From: an uncultured Lachnospiraceae bacterium
GTDB taxonomy: Bacteria; Bacillota_A; Clostridia; Lachnospirales; Lachnospiraceae
NCBI GenBank assembly: GCA_900553635.1
Contig: USDU01000104.1
Span: 1-8,240 of the forward strand
Reading direction: 5' to 3'
Length of the DNA: 8,240 bases
In this document: positions 1-6,421 of the stretch, in pieces
Layout of the letters: every line of letters begins with the position of its first letter
How positions within the stretch are numbered: the first letter of the stretch is position 1
Translations under genes and position numbers: made by a program
The notes under the pieces: generated by a model
Databases searched by the model: none
What the model was told of the DNA's origin: nothing
Seen by the model: only the letters and a program-made list of their open reading frames with translations

Positions 1-15
1 AGGCAAAATCAGACT

Positions 16-47
16 CCGGGAATGAATTAACGCAGATTCATTTCCGG
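16..47. terminator. Probable bidirectional intrinsic terminator after the deacetylase gene
   Basis: The hairpin has arms CCGGGAATGAAT (16-27) and ATTCATTTCCGG (36-47) around an 8-nt loop. In a plus-strand RNA all 12 positions pair, one as G-U, and four T follow at once (48-51). In a minus-strand RNA the same position is an A-C mismatch, and TTTT follows about seven bases later. It lies seven bases past the stop codon of the minus-strand gene at 54-887, so it can end that transcript. It may also end a plus-strand gene that lies outside the window. The short T-runs keep this below certain. Confidence 0.55.
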
Positions 48-53
48 TTTTCG

Positions 54-887
54 TTACGCCCCGCACAGCTCGCTGAGCGGATGAAAGGTATATCCCATCT
101 CTTCCCATTTCGTCAGTAATTCATCGAGAATCTCCCCATTGGTTTTCGAGGTATTGTGAAGCAGCACCACGGCGCCCGGATGGATGCGGGTCAGAAGCTT
201 GTCGAAGGCCTGTTCGTGGGTGGGCTGATCATCCTGTTTCCAGTCCACATAGGCCAGGCTCCAGAAGAAGGTGTGGTAGCCCAGATCTTTGGCCATCTGC
301 AGATTCTTTTCGCTGTAAATGCCCTGGGGTGGCCGATAGTATTTCGAGATGGGCTCGCCGGTCACTTCCTGGTAAAGAGCTTCCAGGGATTCCAGCTCCT
401 TCGCGAAGTCCGCTTCGGTACTGATTTTGGACATATCCGGGTGGTGGTAAGTATGATTGCCCACCGTATGTCCCTCTGCCAGCATCCGTTTTACCAGATC
501 CGGGCTGGTATCCAGATAATTGCCCACCACGAAGAAGGTGGCGGGGGCGTCGTGCTTCTTCAGGGCGTCCAGAATGGCGGGCGTATTCCCATTTTCAAAT
601 CCGCAGTCAAAGGTCAGATAAATCTTTTTTTCATCCGTTTCTTCTATGTAATAGGCATTGTACTCCCGGAGAGCTGCCGGGGACGCGTTCCCGGTGGGCT
701 GTGCGCCGGGTTCGCCAAAGCCCAGTCCCCAGCTGGTGGAAGCTGCTCCGGATACAGGGAGTAGTGCAGCACTTCCGTCCGAAATGCGCGCGACGCCCTG
801 ACCGCCGAAATAGGCCAGGGTCAGCAGCAGGGCAATCCCGCACAGGCGCAGGAACAGGTGAGCAGACATGGAAGCGACAGGTTTCAT
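54..887 (-). CDS. PdaA-like polysaccharide (peptidoglycan) N-deacetylase, NodB-fold, membrane-anchored
   Basis: This is a 277-residue carbohydrate esterase family 4 protein. Residues 11-29 form a hydrophobic segment that acts as a signal-anchor or signal peptide, followed by a low-complexity linker to about 75 and the NodB domain to the end. Visible motifs are TFDCGFENG (92-100, with catalytic-base candidate D94), the metal-binding pair H145 and H149 in NHTYHH, RPPQG (185-189), VDW (214-216) and LLH (242-244). TFDxGxENG and the SxAxVDWK stretch resemble Bacillus PdaA, which removes acetyl groups from muramic acid on the way to muramic delta-lactam in spore cortex. That substrate is an inference, since other wall polysaccharides are possible. 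C95 replaces the second Asp of the classical TFDDG motif; PdaA itself also lacks an Asp there. The start is supported by AAGGAG eight bases upstream of the ATG. The gene is monocistronic here and divergent from the lipoprotein gene. Confidence 0.9.
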   Translation of the reverse strand: MKPVASMSAHLFLRLCGIALLLTLAYFGGQGVARISDGSAALLPVSGAASTSWGLGFGEPGAQPTGNASPAALREYNAYYIEETDEKKIYLTFDCGFENGNTPAILDALKKHDAPATFFVVGNYLDTSPDLVKRMLAEGHTVGNHTYHHPDMSKISTEADFAKELESLEALYQEVTGEPISKYYRPPQGIYSEKNLQMAKDLGYHTFFWSLAYVDWKQDDQPTHEQAFDKLLTRIHPGAVVLLHNTSKTNGEILDELLTKWEEMGYTFHPLSELCGA

Positions 888-916
888 GGGCAGACTCCTT
901 CGACTTGTAGTTTTAC

Positions 917-946
917 AGTATATGTGAAAATCAGAAGGTATATGAA
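917..946 (-). promoter_or_regulatory. Candidate promoter of the deacetylase gene
   Basis: Reading the minus strand, TTCATA (plus 941-946) and TATACT (plus 917-922) are separated by 18 bp, giving four of six and five of six matches to the vegetative consensus. The start codon lies about 30 bp downstream. The -35 box overlaps the inverted repeat at 943-962, so a protein bound there would be expected to affect transcription. A spore-specific sigma factor promoter was not excluded. Confidence 0.4.
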
Positions 947-962
947 CGCAGGATTGCGTTCA
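943..962. repeat. Perfect inverted repeat, operator candidate
   Basis: The arms TGAACGCA (943-950) and TGCGTTCA (955-962) are perfect complements around GGAT. The repeat sits between two divergent genes, overlaps the -35 box of the deacetylase promoter and ends 14 bp before the -35 box of the lipoprotein promoter. No T-run follows on either side, which argues against a terminator. The size and position suit a dimeric repressor or activator site, but I do not recognise the regulator. Confidence 0.5.
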
Positions 963-975
963 CAGGAAACAGCAT

Positions 976-1005
976 TTCACAGTTTTTCTATAATTCTCCC
1001 ATAAT
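976..1005 (+). promoter_or_regulatory. Candidate promoter of the lipoprotein gene
   Basis: TTCACA (976-981, five of six to TTGACA) and CATAAT (1000-1005, five of six to TATAAT) are 18 bp apart. An overlapping perfect TATAAT at 989-994 lacks a convincing -35 box. Transcription would start near 1012 and leave a leader of about 95 nt before the ATG at 1107. Confidence 0.45.
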
Positions 1006-1059
1006 CTGAACACAAAGTTCCGGTATGATAACAGCATCAACAGAAAAATAAAAGCATTG

Positions 1060-1088
1060 ACGCCGGATGCGGAAGGCTTTCGGGGCGT
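1060..1088 (+). other. Leader hairpin upstream of the lipoprotein gene
   Basis: ACGCC (1060-1064) can pair with GGCGT (1084-1088) in the leader RNA, enclosing a G-rich loop. It ends five bases before the ribosome binding site GGAGG (1093-1097), so it could influence translation. It does not match any riboswitch class I can recall, and the stem is short. Confidence 0.25.
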
Positions 1089-1106
1089 AAATGGAGGTAT
1101 AAGATT

Positions 1107-2954
1107 ATGAAGTATGCGAAATTGTTGGCGATGGGTTGTGCTGTGGCATTGGCGACAGTGGGAATGACCGGTTGTACAAAGATAACGGCAGATAGCACAC
1201 AGACGTCTGAGGCAGAAGAGAGCAAGAGCGTAACTGCGCAGGTGACAGCGGTAGACGTCAATACGGTGACGGCGGACCTGGGCGAGATGGCCGAGATGCA
1301 GGCTCCGGGCGATGTTCAGGCTCCGGGCGAGGCACCGGAAAAACCGGACGGCGAGGCTCCCAGTGGAGAAGCGCCGGAGAAGCCGGACGGAGAGAGTACA
1401 GACGGGGAAGCTCCAGAGAAACCGGATGGAGAGGCACCGAGCGGTGAGGCTCCCGCAAAGCCGGACGGAGACAGCTCAGACAGCCAGGCACCTTCGGATA
1501 ATGGCAGTGGAAACGGTGGCGCGCCAAACGGAGCCCCGGACGGCCAGGGTCAGGCGCCTTCCATGTTCACCGCATCCGGCGAGTCCATCACATTTACATT
1601 GACGGATGACACACAGATTACGGTAGAACAGCAGGACGGTGAGACCACAGATGGAACGGCAGCTGACATCAAAGAGGGCAGCGTCCTGGAATTGAGCCTG
1701 GACGCAGACAACAATGCGCTGATGGTGGTTGTGAAGAACGCAGGCGGTCCGGGTGCGGGCGGTAACGGAGGTCCCGGCCAGAGCAGCGACGCTTCCAACG
1801 GAACGGCGGCAACTACGATAGATTCCGACACCACTGCAGACGGCGAAACCTACAGCTCCACCGGAGACGATGAGAATGCCCTCCGGGTGGACGGAGCCAC
1901 AGCAGAACTTACGAATATCACGGTAAATAAGACGGAAGGTTCTTCCTCCAGCGCCGACAATGGAGATTTCTATGGCATGAACGCAGGCCTGCTGGCCCAG
2001 AATGGAGCCAATGTTACCATAAAAAATGCCACGGTGAATACCAGTGTGAAGAACGGCAACGGCGTATTTAGCTACGGAACCGGAACCACGGTCAATATTT
2101 CTGATTCCACCATTCGTACTACCGGCGACTGCTCCGGCGGTATCCAGACCACCGGTGGAGGAACCACCAACGCAGCCAATCTGGATGTGGAAACTCAGGG
2201 AAACTCTTCCGCAGCCATCCGCAGTGACCGGGGCGGCGGAACTGTGGATGTCAAGGGCGGCAGCTATGTGACCAACGGCACCGGAAGCCCGGCAGTCTAC
2301 AGTACCGCGGACGTCAGCGTATCCGACGCAACACTGATTGCCAACAACAGCGAAGCCGTGGTCGTAGAGGGCAAGAATTCTGTCTCCCTGACAGACTGCA
2401 ATGTGACCGGCAATATGACCGGCACCTACGGGGATGACAGTGAGAACATCCATAACATTATGATTTACCAAAGCATGTCCGGAGACGCAGAGGTAGGAGA
2501 GGCTAACTTTACGGCGGAGGGTGGCGTTATCACGGCAAAGAGCGGCGACATGTTCTATGTGACCAACACAGACTGTGCCATTTCTCTGAAAAACGTGGTA
2601 TTCAAGCTGGCAAATGAGGTATTTTTAAGAGTCGAGGGTAATTCTTCCAGCAGAGGCTGGGGAAAGGAAGGCGCGAATGGCGGCGATGTGGTTCTGGACG
2701 CGGCGGATCAGGAGATTGACGGCCAGATTCTGGTGGATGACATTTCCAGTCTGAAGCTGAATCTGACAGAGGGTAGCGGCTTTACCGGCTGTATCAATCC
2801 GGACGGCGCAGAGGGCACCGTAGACGTGACCTTAAGTAAGGACTCCACCTGGACGCTGACCGGCGACAGCTACGTGAGCAGTTTCACCGGCAGTACGGAT
2901 AACGTGATAGCAAACGGTTATCACCTTTATGTGGATGGCGAACAGGTGCTGTAA
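1107..2954 (+). CDS. Secreted lipoprotein with Pro/Glu tandem repeats and predicted right-handed beta-helix (carbohydrate-binding-domain type)
   Basis: The 615-residue product begins with a lipoprotein signal peptide. The charged start MKYAK is followed by a hydrophobic core and VGMTGC, making C23 the likely lipidated residue. Residues 41-60 and about 153-212 look like two parts of a small beta-rich domain of the DUF5666 kind (VTAVDVNTVTADLG, then ITFTLTDDTQITV). Between them lie four 13-residue GEAPEKPDG-type repeats and a Gly/Asn/Pro linker. From about 255 onward the protein is rich in Gly, Asn, Thr and Ser. Its short beta-strand turns (VTIKNATVNTS, VNISDSTIRTT, VSVSDATLIAN) are the pattern of a parallel beta-helix, as in adhesin-like proteins annotated as carbohydrate-binding-domain proteins. 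A role in surface attachment or glycan contact is inferred only; no catalytic motif is visible. The ATG has GGAGG nine bases upstream. The last 28 bp overlap the convergent antiterminator gene. Confidence 0.85.
   Translation: MKYAKLLAMGCAVALATVGMTGCTKITADSTQTSEAEESKSVTAQVTAVDVNTVTADLGEMAEMQAPGDVQAPGEAPEKPDGEAPSGEAPEKPDGESTDGEAPEKPDGEAPSGEAPAKPDGDSSDSQAPSDNGSGNGGAPNGAPDGQGQAPSMFTASGESITFTLTDDTQITVEQQDGETTDGTAADIKEGSVLELSLDADNNALMVVVKNAGGPGAGGNGGPGQSSDASNGTAATTIDSDTTADGETYSSTGDDENALRVDGATAELTNITVNKTEGSSSSADNGDFYGMNAGLLAQNGANVTIKNATVNTSVKNGNGVFSYGTGTTVNISDSTIRTTGDCSGGIQTTGGGTTNAANLDVETQGNSSAAIRSDRGGGTVDVKGGSYVTNGTGSPAVYSTADVSVSDATLIANNSEAVVVEGKNSVSLTDCNVTGNMTGTYGDDSENIHNIMIYQSMSGDAEVGEANFTAEGGVITAKSGDMFYVTNTDCAISLKNVVFKLANEVFLRVEGNSSSRGWGKEGANGGDVVLDAADQEIDGQILVDDISSLKLNLTEGSGFTGCINPDGAEGTVDVTLSKDSTWTLTGDSYVSSFTGSTDNVIANGYHLYVDGEQVL
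1326..1481 (+). repeat. Four tandem 39-bp units encoding a 13-residue repeat
   Basis: Residues 74-125 of the lipoprotein are four in-frame units beginning GEAPEKPDG, GEAPEKPDG, GEAPEKPDG and GEAPAKPDG. The tails alternate EAPS, ESTD, EAPS, DSSD, which suggests an older 26-residue (78-bp) duplication. The DNA units differ mostly at third codon positions. The segment is proline- and acid-rich and probably acts as an extended spacer between the membrane anchor and the folded C-terminal part. Confidence 0.85.
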
Positions 2955-3766
2955 ACCCGTTCGATATGCATGGCCAGATAGCCGATCTCCATCTCGTCGA
3001 AGGTAAGACCGGTGGAAGCGGCCAGATGATCGCAGACAGAGGTGGCCAGGGCGTAGGATTTGGGAAATTTAATAGACATATAGTCGTTCATATTCACCTT
3101 CAGATCTTCGCCGGTGACACCCCGGGCGACCATGTATTTGATATGATTCATGAGACGATTGTAGGCAAGGGAGAGTACGTCGATGTGCTCTCCTGTTTCC
3201 TGCTCCAGCATGTCGACGCACTCCCGGACGGCCTGTGCGGTCTGCATGGCCATGGAGATCTTCTCATCCTCGATGGCAGAGTGGACGTGGAGAGCCACGT
3301 AGCCCACCTCGTGGTCGTCGAGGGAGAGCCCCAGACGATCGCGGAACAAATCCTTGATAAGGAGAGCCGTTTTAAATTCACTGTGGAACAGGGTGCGGAT
3401 GTCGTCGGTCAGAGGATTGCTGATCTGTTCGCCGTTCCGGACCCGGGAGGCTGCGAAGGACAGATGATCGGCCAGTGGCAGCATGACCCGGCGATCCACG
3501 GTGCCGAAGCGGCTTTCGGCTTCCCGCATAACCGCGTCGGCCATCTCGATAAATTCCGGAGCCACATTCCGGGCCAGAGATTTTGCGGAACCCCGTTCCG
3601 TATCATCTGCCAGCCGGTACATGGACGCCCCTTCCGGCTTCTCAAACCGCTCCGAGACCTTCTTCCCGAAGCCAAGCCCCTTTCCCAGCAATACATATTC
3701 CTGATTATCATCCATATCAATGGCGATGACGCCGTTATTATTCAGAACTCTGCTCACCCGATACAT
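2927..3766 (-). CDS. glcT: BglG/LicT-family transcription antiterminator with two PRDs, GlcT-like
   Basis: The 279-residue length is normal for the family. Residues 1-55 are the RNA-binding CAT domain, with the signatures RVLNNNGVIA (6-15) and GKGLGFGKK (28-36); the latter resembles GlcT. Two PTS regulation domains follow, at about 65-170 and 175-279. All four expected phosphorylation histidines are present: H101 (ADHL) and H160 (ALHVH) in PRD1, H208 (NRLMNH) and H267 (AMHIE) in PRD2. Family members bind a RAT hairpin in nascent mRNA and prevent termination. Phosphorylation of PRD1 by the cognate EII blocks them when substrate is absent. The gene is divergent from the glucose-type EIICBA, whose leader carries a RAT-like sequence, so that permease is the likely target. 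The ATG is preceded by GGGGGAG eight bases upstream. LicT with a beta-glucoside target is the alternative. Its 3' end overlaps the lipoprotein gene by 28 bp. Confidence 0.88.
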   Translation of the reverse strand: MYRVSRVLNNNGVIAIDMDDNQEYVLLGKGLGFGKKVSERFEKPEGASMYRLADDTERGSAKSLARNVAPEFIEMADAVMREAESRFGTVDRRVMLPLADHLSFAASRVRNGEQISNPLTDDIRTLFHSEFKTALLIKDLFRDRLGLSLDDHEVGYVALHVHSAIEDEKISMAMQTAQAVRECVDMLEQETGEHIDVLSLAYNRLMNHIKYMVARGVTGEDLKVNMNDYMSIKFPKSYALATSVCDHLAASTGLTFDEMEIGYLAMHIERVYSTCSPST

Positions 3767-3799
3767 AATGGAATCTCCCCCGTAAACGATGTTAAAATT

Positions 3800-3828
3800 A
3801 TGGTAACAAATAGAAGGAAAAATGTAAA
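3800..3828 (-). promoter_or_regulatory. Candidate promoter of the antiterminator gene
   Basis: On the minus strand TTTACA (plus 3823-3828) and TACCAT (plus 3800-3805) are 17 bp apart, with five of six and four of six consensus matches. The start site would be near 3793, leaving about 27 nt before the ATG at 3766. That is just enough for the ribosome binding site at 3775-3781. Confidence 0.4.
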
Positions 3829-3856
3829 GAGGAGAACGGAAAGGAAATATTTTTTG

Positions 3857-3887
3857 TTCGGCTGCAACTGACTCGGCTGCAACCGAA
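3857..3887. repeat. Combined direct and inverted repeat between the divergent glcT-like and EIICBA genes
   Basis: CGGCTGCAAC occurs twice (3859-3868 and 3874-3883). The outer ends TTCGG (3857-3861) and CCGAA (3883-3887) are complementary, with TGCA pairing to TGCA one position further in. The spacing of the two copies is 15 bp. It lies upstream of both divergent promoters, 29 bp or more from each, and no adequate T-run follows the hairpin on either strand. It could bind a regulator. The 396-bp gap 3767-4162 otherwise holds the two promoters, the RAT-like site and the permease leader. Confidence 0.45.
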
Positions 3888-3928
3888 TAAAATTTGTTAT
3901 AAAATCACGAGCAATTTGAAAAATCCGC

Positions 3929-3958
3929 TTGACTTTCCCATAAATCATGTTGTATACT
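3929..3958 (+). promoter_or_regulatory. Promoter of the glucose PTS gene
   Basis: TTGACT (3929-3934) and TATACT (3953-3958) each match five of six consensus bases and are 18 bp apart. The predicted start near 3965 places the RAT-like sequence at the very 5' end of the transcript and gives a leader of about 200 nt before the ATG. That layout is the usual one for BglG-family antitermination. Confidence 0.7.
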
Positions 3959-3969
3959 CACCTTGCATT

Positions 3970-4000
3970 AAGTGTGTAACTGTTCGGCAGGCATTAACTT
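3970..4000 (+). promoter_or_regulatory. Ribonucleic antiterminator (RAT) in the ptsG leader
   Basis: The 31-nt site starts AAGTGTGTAACTG (3970-3982), continues TTCGG (3983-3987) and ends CAGGCATTAACTT (3988-4000). AAGT pairs with ACTT at the outside and CTG with CAG at the tip, separated by unpaired bases on both sides. This is the two-stem, internal-loop layout of family RATs, and the GTAACTG and CAGGCA blocks resemble the known GTTACTG and CAGGCA blocks of sacB and ptsG RATs. It lies a few bases after the predicted start site and opposite a gene for a GlcT-like protein. Binding is inferred from sequence only. Confidence 0.75.
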
Positions 4001-4055
4001 GGCATAGATATCACAAATATTTTTGTATGTTTATGTAGGGTTGTTGTCTTTTTTT
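3986..4055 (+). terminator. Possible leader terminator overlapping the RAT (weak)
   Basis: A run of seven T (4049-4055) is the best candidate for a terminator tail in the leader. GGCAGGCA (3986-3993), the 3' half of the RAT, can pair imperfectly with TGTTGTC (4042-4048) just before it. That pairing has one bulge, two G-U pairs and a long loop, and it would exclude RAT folding. The stem is much weaker than usual family terminators, so this is offered only as the best fit to the expected mechanism. Confidence 0.25.
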
Positions 4056-4162
4056 GTGCCTAAAAATCCGGTTATCCGGAGAATCGGGAATTGACCGCAC
4101 AGATGAATAAGCTCTTGCATAAACGTCAAAAATAAGATTGCATTTCAAGGAGAGAGAAAACA

Positions 4163-6349
4163 ATGAAAGACAAGATTTTTGGCGTATTGCAGCGGGTGGG
4201 ACGCTCCTTCATGCTTCCCATCGCCATTCTTCCGGTAGCAGGTCTTTTACTGGGTATCGGCAGCTCTTTTACCAATGAAACCACCATTGCCACCTATGGC
4301 CTGACTGCCATTCTGGGCAAGGGTACCATTTTAAATTCCTTGTTAATTATCATGAATCAGGTGGGCAGCGCCGTGTTCAATAACCTGCCGCTGATCTTCG
4401 CCGTGGGCGTAGCCATCGGTATGGCCTACAAAGAGAAAGAAGTATCCGCCCTTTCCGCGCTGATTGCCTTCTTCGTTATGAATACTGCCATCAACGCCAT
4501 GCTGCAGGTCAACGGTAAGATCCTGGCCGACGGCACCATTTCCGCGGACGTGCTGGAAGGAACCATCACTTCTGTGTGCGGCATCCAGTCTCTGCAGATG
4601 GGCGTCTTCGGCGGTATCATCGTGGGCCTTGGTGTAGCGGCTCTGCACAACCGCTTCCATATGATTGAGCTTCCGAACGCCTTATCCTTCTTCGGCGGCT
4701 CCCGCTTTGTGCCGATCATTTCTACCGTAGTTTATATGTTCGTCGGTATTCTCATGTATTTTGTATGGCCGGTAGTGCAGAACGGAATCTACGCTCTGGG
4801 CGGTCTGGTGACCGGCAGCGGTTACATCGGAACCCTGATTTTCGGTATCATCAAGCGTGCGTTGATTCCCTTTGGCCTGCATCACGTATTCTACATGCCC
4901 TTCTGGCAGACCGCTGTGGGCGGCACCATGGAAGTGGCGGGACAGCTGGTGCAGGGCGGTCAGAATATCTTCTTCGCCCAGCTGGCTGATTCCGCCCATG
5001 TGGCACATTTCAGCGCGGACGCAACCCGTTATTTCTCCGGAGAGTTCATTTTCATGATCTTCGGTCTGCCGGGCGCGGCGCTGGCCATGTATCGCTGCGC
5101 AAAGCCGGAAAAGAAGAAGCAGGCAGGCGGTCTTCTGCTGTCCGCGGCACTGGCTTGTATGTTTACCGGAATCACAGAGCCCCTGGAGTTCTCCTTCCTG
5201 TTCGTAGCGCCGGCCCTGTTCGTGGTACAGGTCATTCTGGCTGGTTCCGCCTATATGATCGCGCATATGCTGAACGTGGCCGTAGGCCTGACCTTCTCCG
5301 GCGGCTTCCTGGATCTGTTTCTGTTCGGAATTCTGCAGGGCAACGCCAAGACCAGCTGGCTTCGCATCATTCCGGTGGGTATCATCTATTTCTTCCTGTA
5401 TTACGGTATCTTTACCTTTATGATTAAGAAGTTCAACTTCAAGACTCCGGGTCGAGAGGATGACGATGAAGAAACCAAACTGTATACAAAAGCAGATGTA
5501 AACGCGAAAAATGCGGCAAATCAGACAGCTTCCGGAAGCACTTCCGCAGATCCGGTCAGCGAGACCATCACCAGAGGTCTGGGCGGCAAAGCCAACATCA
5601 CCGGCGTAGACTGCTGCGCCACCAGACTGCGCCTTACCGTAGCAGATTCATCTAAAGTAAATGAGGCCCTGATTAAAACCACCGGATCCCGCGGCATCAT
5701 CATCAAAGGCCAGGGCGTCCAGATTATCTACGGACCCCAGGTAACGGTTATCAAGGCAAAGCTGGAGACTTATCTGGAGACTGCGCCGGATACCTTCGAA
5801 GAGGAAACCGCGGCGGAGAGTATAGACACAGCATTTACCACAGAAGCTACAGAGGAAGCAGCAGCGCCCGCAGAAGAAAGTATCGTTTCCACCACCATCA
5901 TTTCCAGCCCCATCACCGGATTGGCTACCGCTCTGGAGAACGTGCCGGATGAAGGCTTCGCAGGCAAAATGATGGGCGACGGCGCAGCCGTAACCCCCGA
6001 AGATGCCATCATCTGCGCACCGGAAGACGGCGAGGTAGTCTTCGTGTTCGACACAAAGCATGCCATCGGCTTCCAGACGGACAGCGGAGTAGCCCTGCTT
6101 CTCCACATCGGCATCGACACTGTAAATTTGAACGGAGAAGGCTTCGAAGTCTTCGTAGAAAACGGCCAGAAGGTCAAGAAAGGCGAACCGCTCATGAAGA
6201 TCGACATCGACTTCCTGAAGAGCCACGCGCCTTCCCTCTGCTCCCCGGTACTCTGCACCGAGCTTGCCCCGAACCAGCGCATCCGCCAGATCGGCGACGG
6301 CGAGATCAAAGCAGGCGAGCCTCTGTTTGCAGTGGAGACCCTGGCATAA
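4163..6349 (+). CDS. ptsG: PTS glucose-type permease, EIICBA fusion
   Basis: The 728-residue protein carries all three EII domains in the order C-B-A, as in Bacillus PtsG. EIIC (about 1-430) is a multi-span membrane domain that begins with LQRVGRSFMLPIAILPVAG. It has the substrate-site motifs PFGLHHVFYMPFW (H240, H241) and GITEPLEF (336-343), and ends at FKTPGRED. EIIB (about 466-540) has DCCATRLR, with C485 at the phosphorylated position. EIIA (about 575-728) has the two histidines of the active site, H633 (DTKH) and H648 (LLLHIGID), 15 residues apart as in EIIA-Glc. The protein takes up and phosphorylates sugar with phosphate from HPr. Overall similarity favours glucose over N-acetylglucosamine, but substrate is inferred. 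The linker between EIIB and EIIA is rich in Glu, Ala and Thr. AAGGAGAG lies eight bases before the ATG. Expression is probably controlled by the RAT in its leader. Confidence 0.92.
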   Translation: MKDKIFGVLQRVGRSFMLPIAILPVAGLLLGIGSSFTNETTIATYGLTAILGKGTILNSLLIIMNQVGSAVFNNLPLIFAVGVAIGMAYKEKEVSALSALIAFFVMNTAINAMLQVNGKILADGTISADVLEGTITSVCGIQSLQMGVFGGIIVGLGVAALHNRFHMIELPNALSFFGGSRFVPIISTVVYMFVGILMYFVWPVVQNGIYALGGLVTGSGYIGTLIFGIIKRALIPFGLHHVFYMPFWQTAVGGTMEVAGQLVQGGQNIFFAQLADSAHVAHFSADATRYFSGEFIFMIFGLPGAALAMYRCAKPEKKKQAGGLLLSAALACMFTGITEPLEFSFLFVAPALFVVQVILAGSAYMIAHMLNVAVGLTFSGGFLDLFLFGILQGNAKTSWLRIIPVGIIYFFLYYGIFTFMIKKFNFKTPGREDDDEETKLYTKADVNAKNAANQTASGSTSADPVSETITRGLGGKANITGVDCCATRLRLTVADSSKVNEALIKTTGSRGIIIKGQGVQIIYGPQVTVIKAKLETYLETAPDTFEEETAAESIDTAFTTEATEEAAAPAEESIVSTTIISSPITGLATALENVPDEGFAGKMMGDGAAVTPEDAIICAPEDGEVVFVFDTKHAIGFQTDSGVALLLHIGIDTVNLNGEGFEVFVENGQKVKKGEPLMKIDIDFLKSHAPSLCSPVLCTELAPNQRIRQIGDGEIKAGEPLFAVETLA

Positions 6350-6386
6350 CCCATTTATAATATATAAAAAAGCGATCCACCCCGTA

Positions 6387-6421
6387 GGATAATACGTTCT
6401 TTTTATTGAAAACGTATATCC
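6387..6421. repeat. Small hairpin directly abutting the 197-bp palindromic element
   Basis: GGAT (6387-6390) pairs with ATCC (6418-6421) and ATACGTT (6392-6398) with AACGTAT (6411-6417), with one bulged base and a 12-nt T-rich loop. It ends exactly one base before the larger element starts. It is AT-rich and no T-run follows, so it is a poor terminator for the permease gene. It may be part of the neighbouring element. Confidence 0.4.

Noticed and set aside
1059..1097. Riboswitch in the lipoprotein leader
   Set aside because: The short ACGCC/GGCGT stem does not match the conserved cores of c-di-GMP, THF, fluoride, ZTP or other classes I could recall.
1476..2471. Long minus-strand open frame (331 codons) inside the lipoprotein gene
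   Set aside because: It is opposite a well-supported coding region with biased codons, has no recognised motifs and reads as a composition-driven shadow.
3778..3793. CcpA cre-like site near the antiterminator start
   Set aside because: Only the central part agrees with the consensus, and outer conserved positions mismatch on both strands.
2966..3871. Plus-strand open frame (301 codons) opposite the antiterminator gene
   Set aside because: The minus-strand product has complete BglG-family motifs; the plus-strand frame is a His/Asp-rich mirror with no domain signature.
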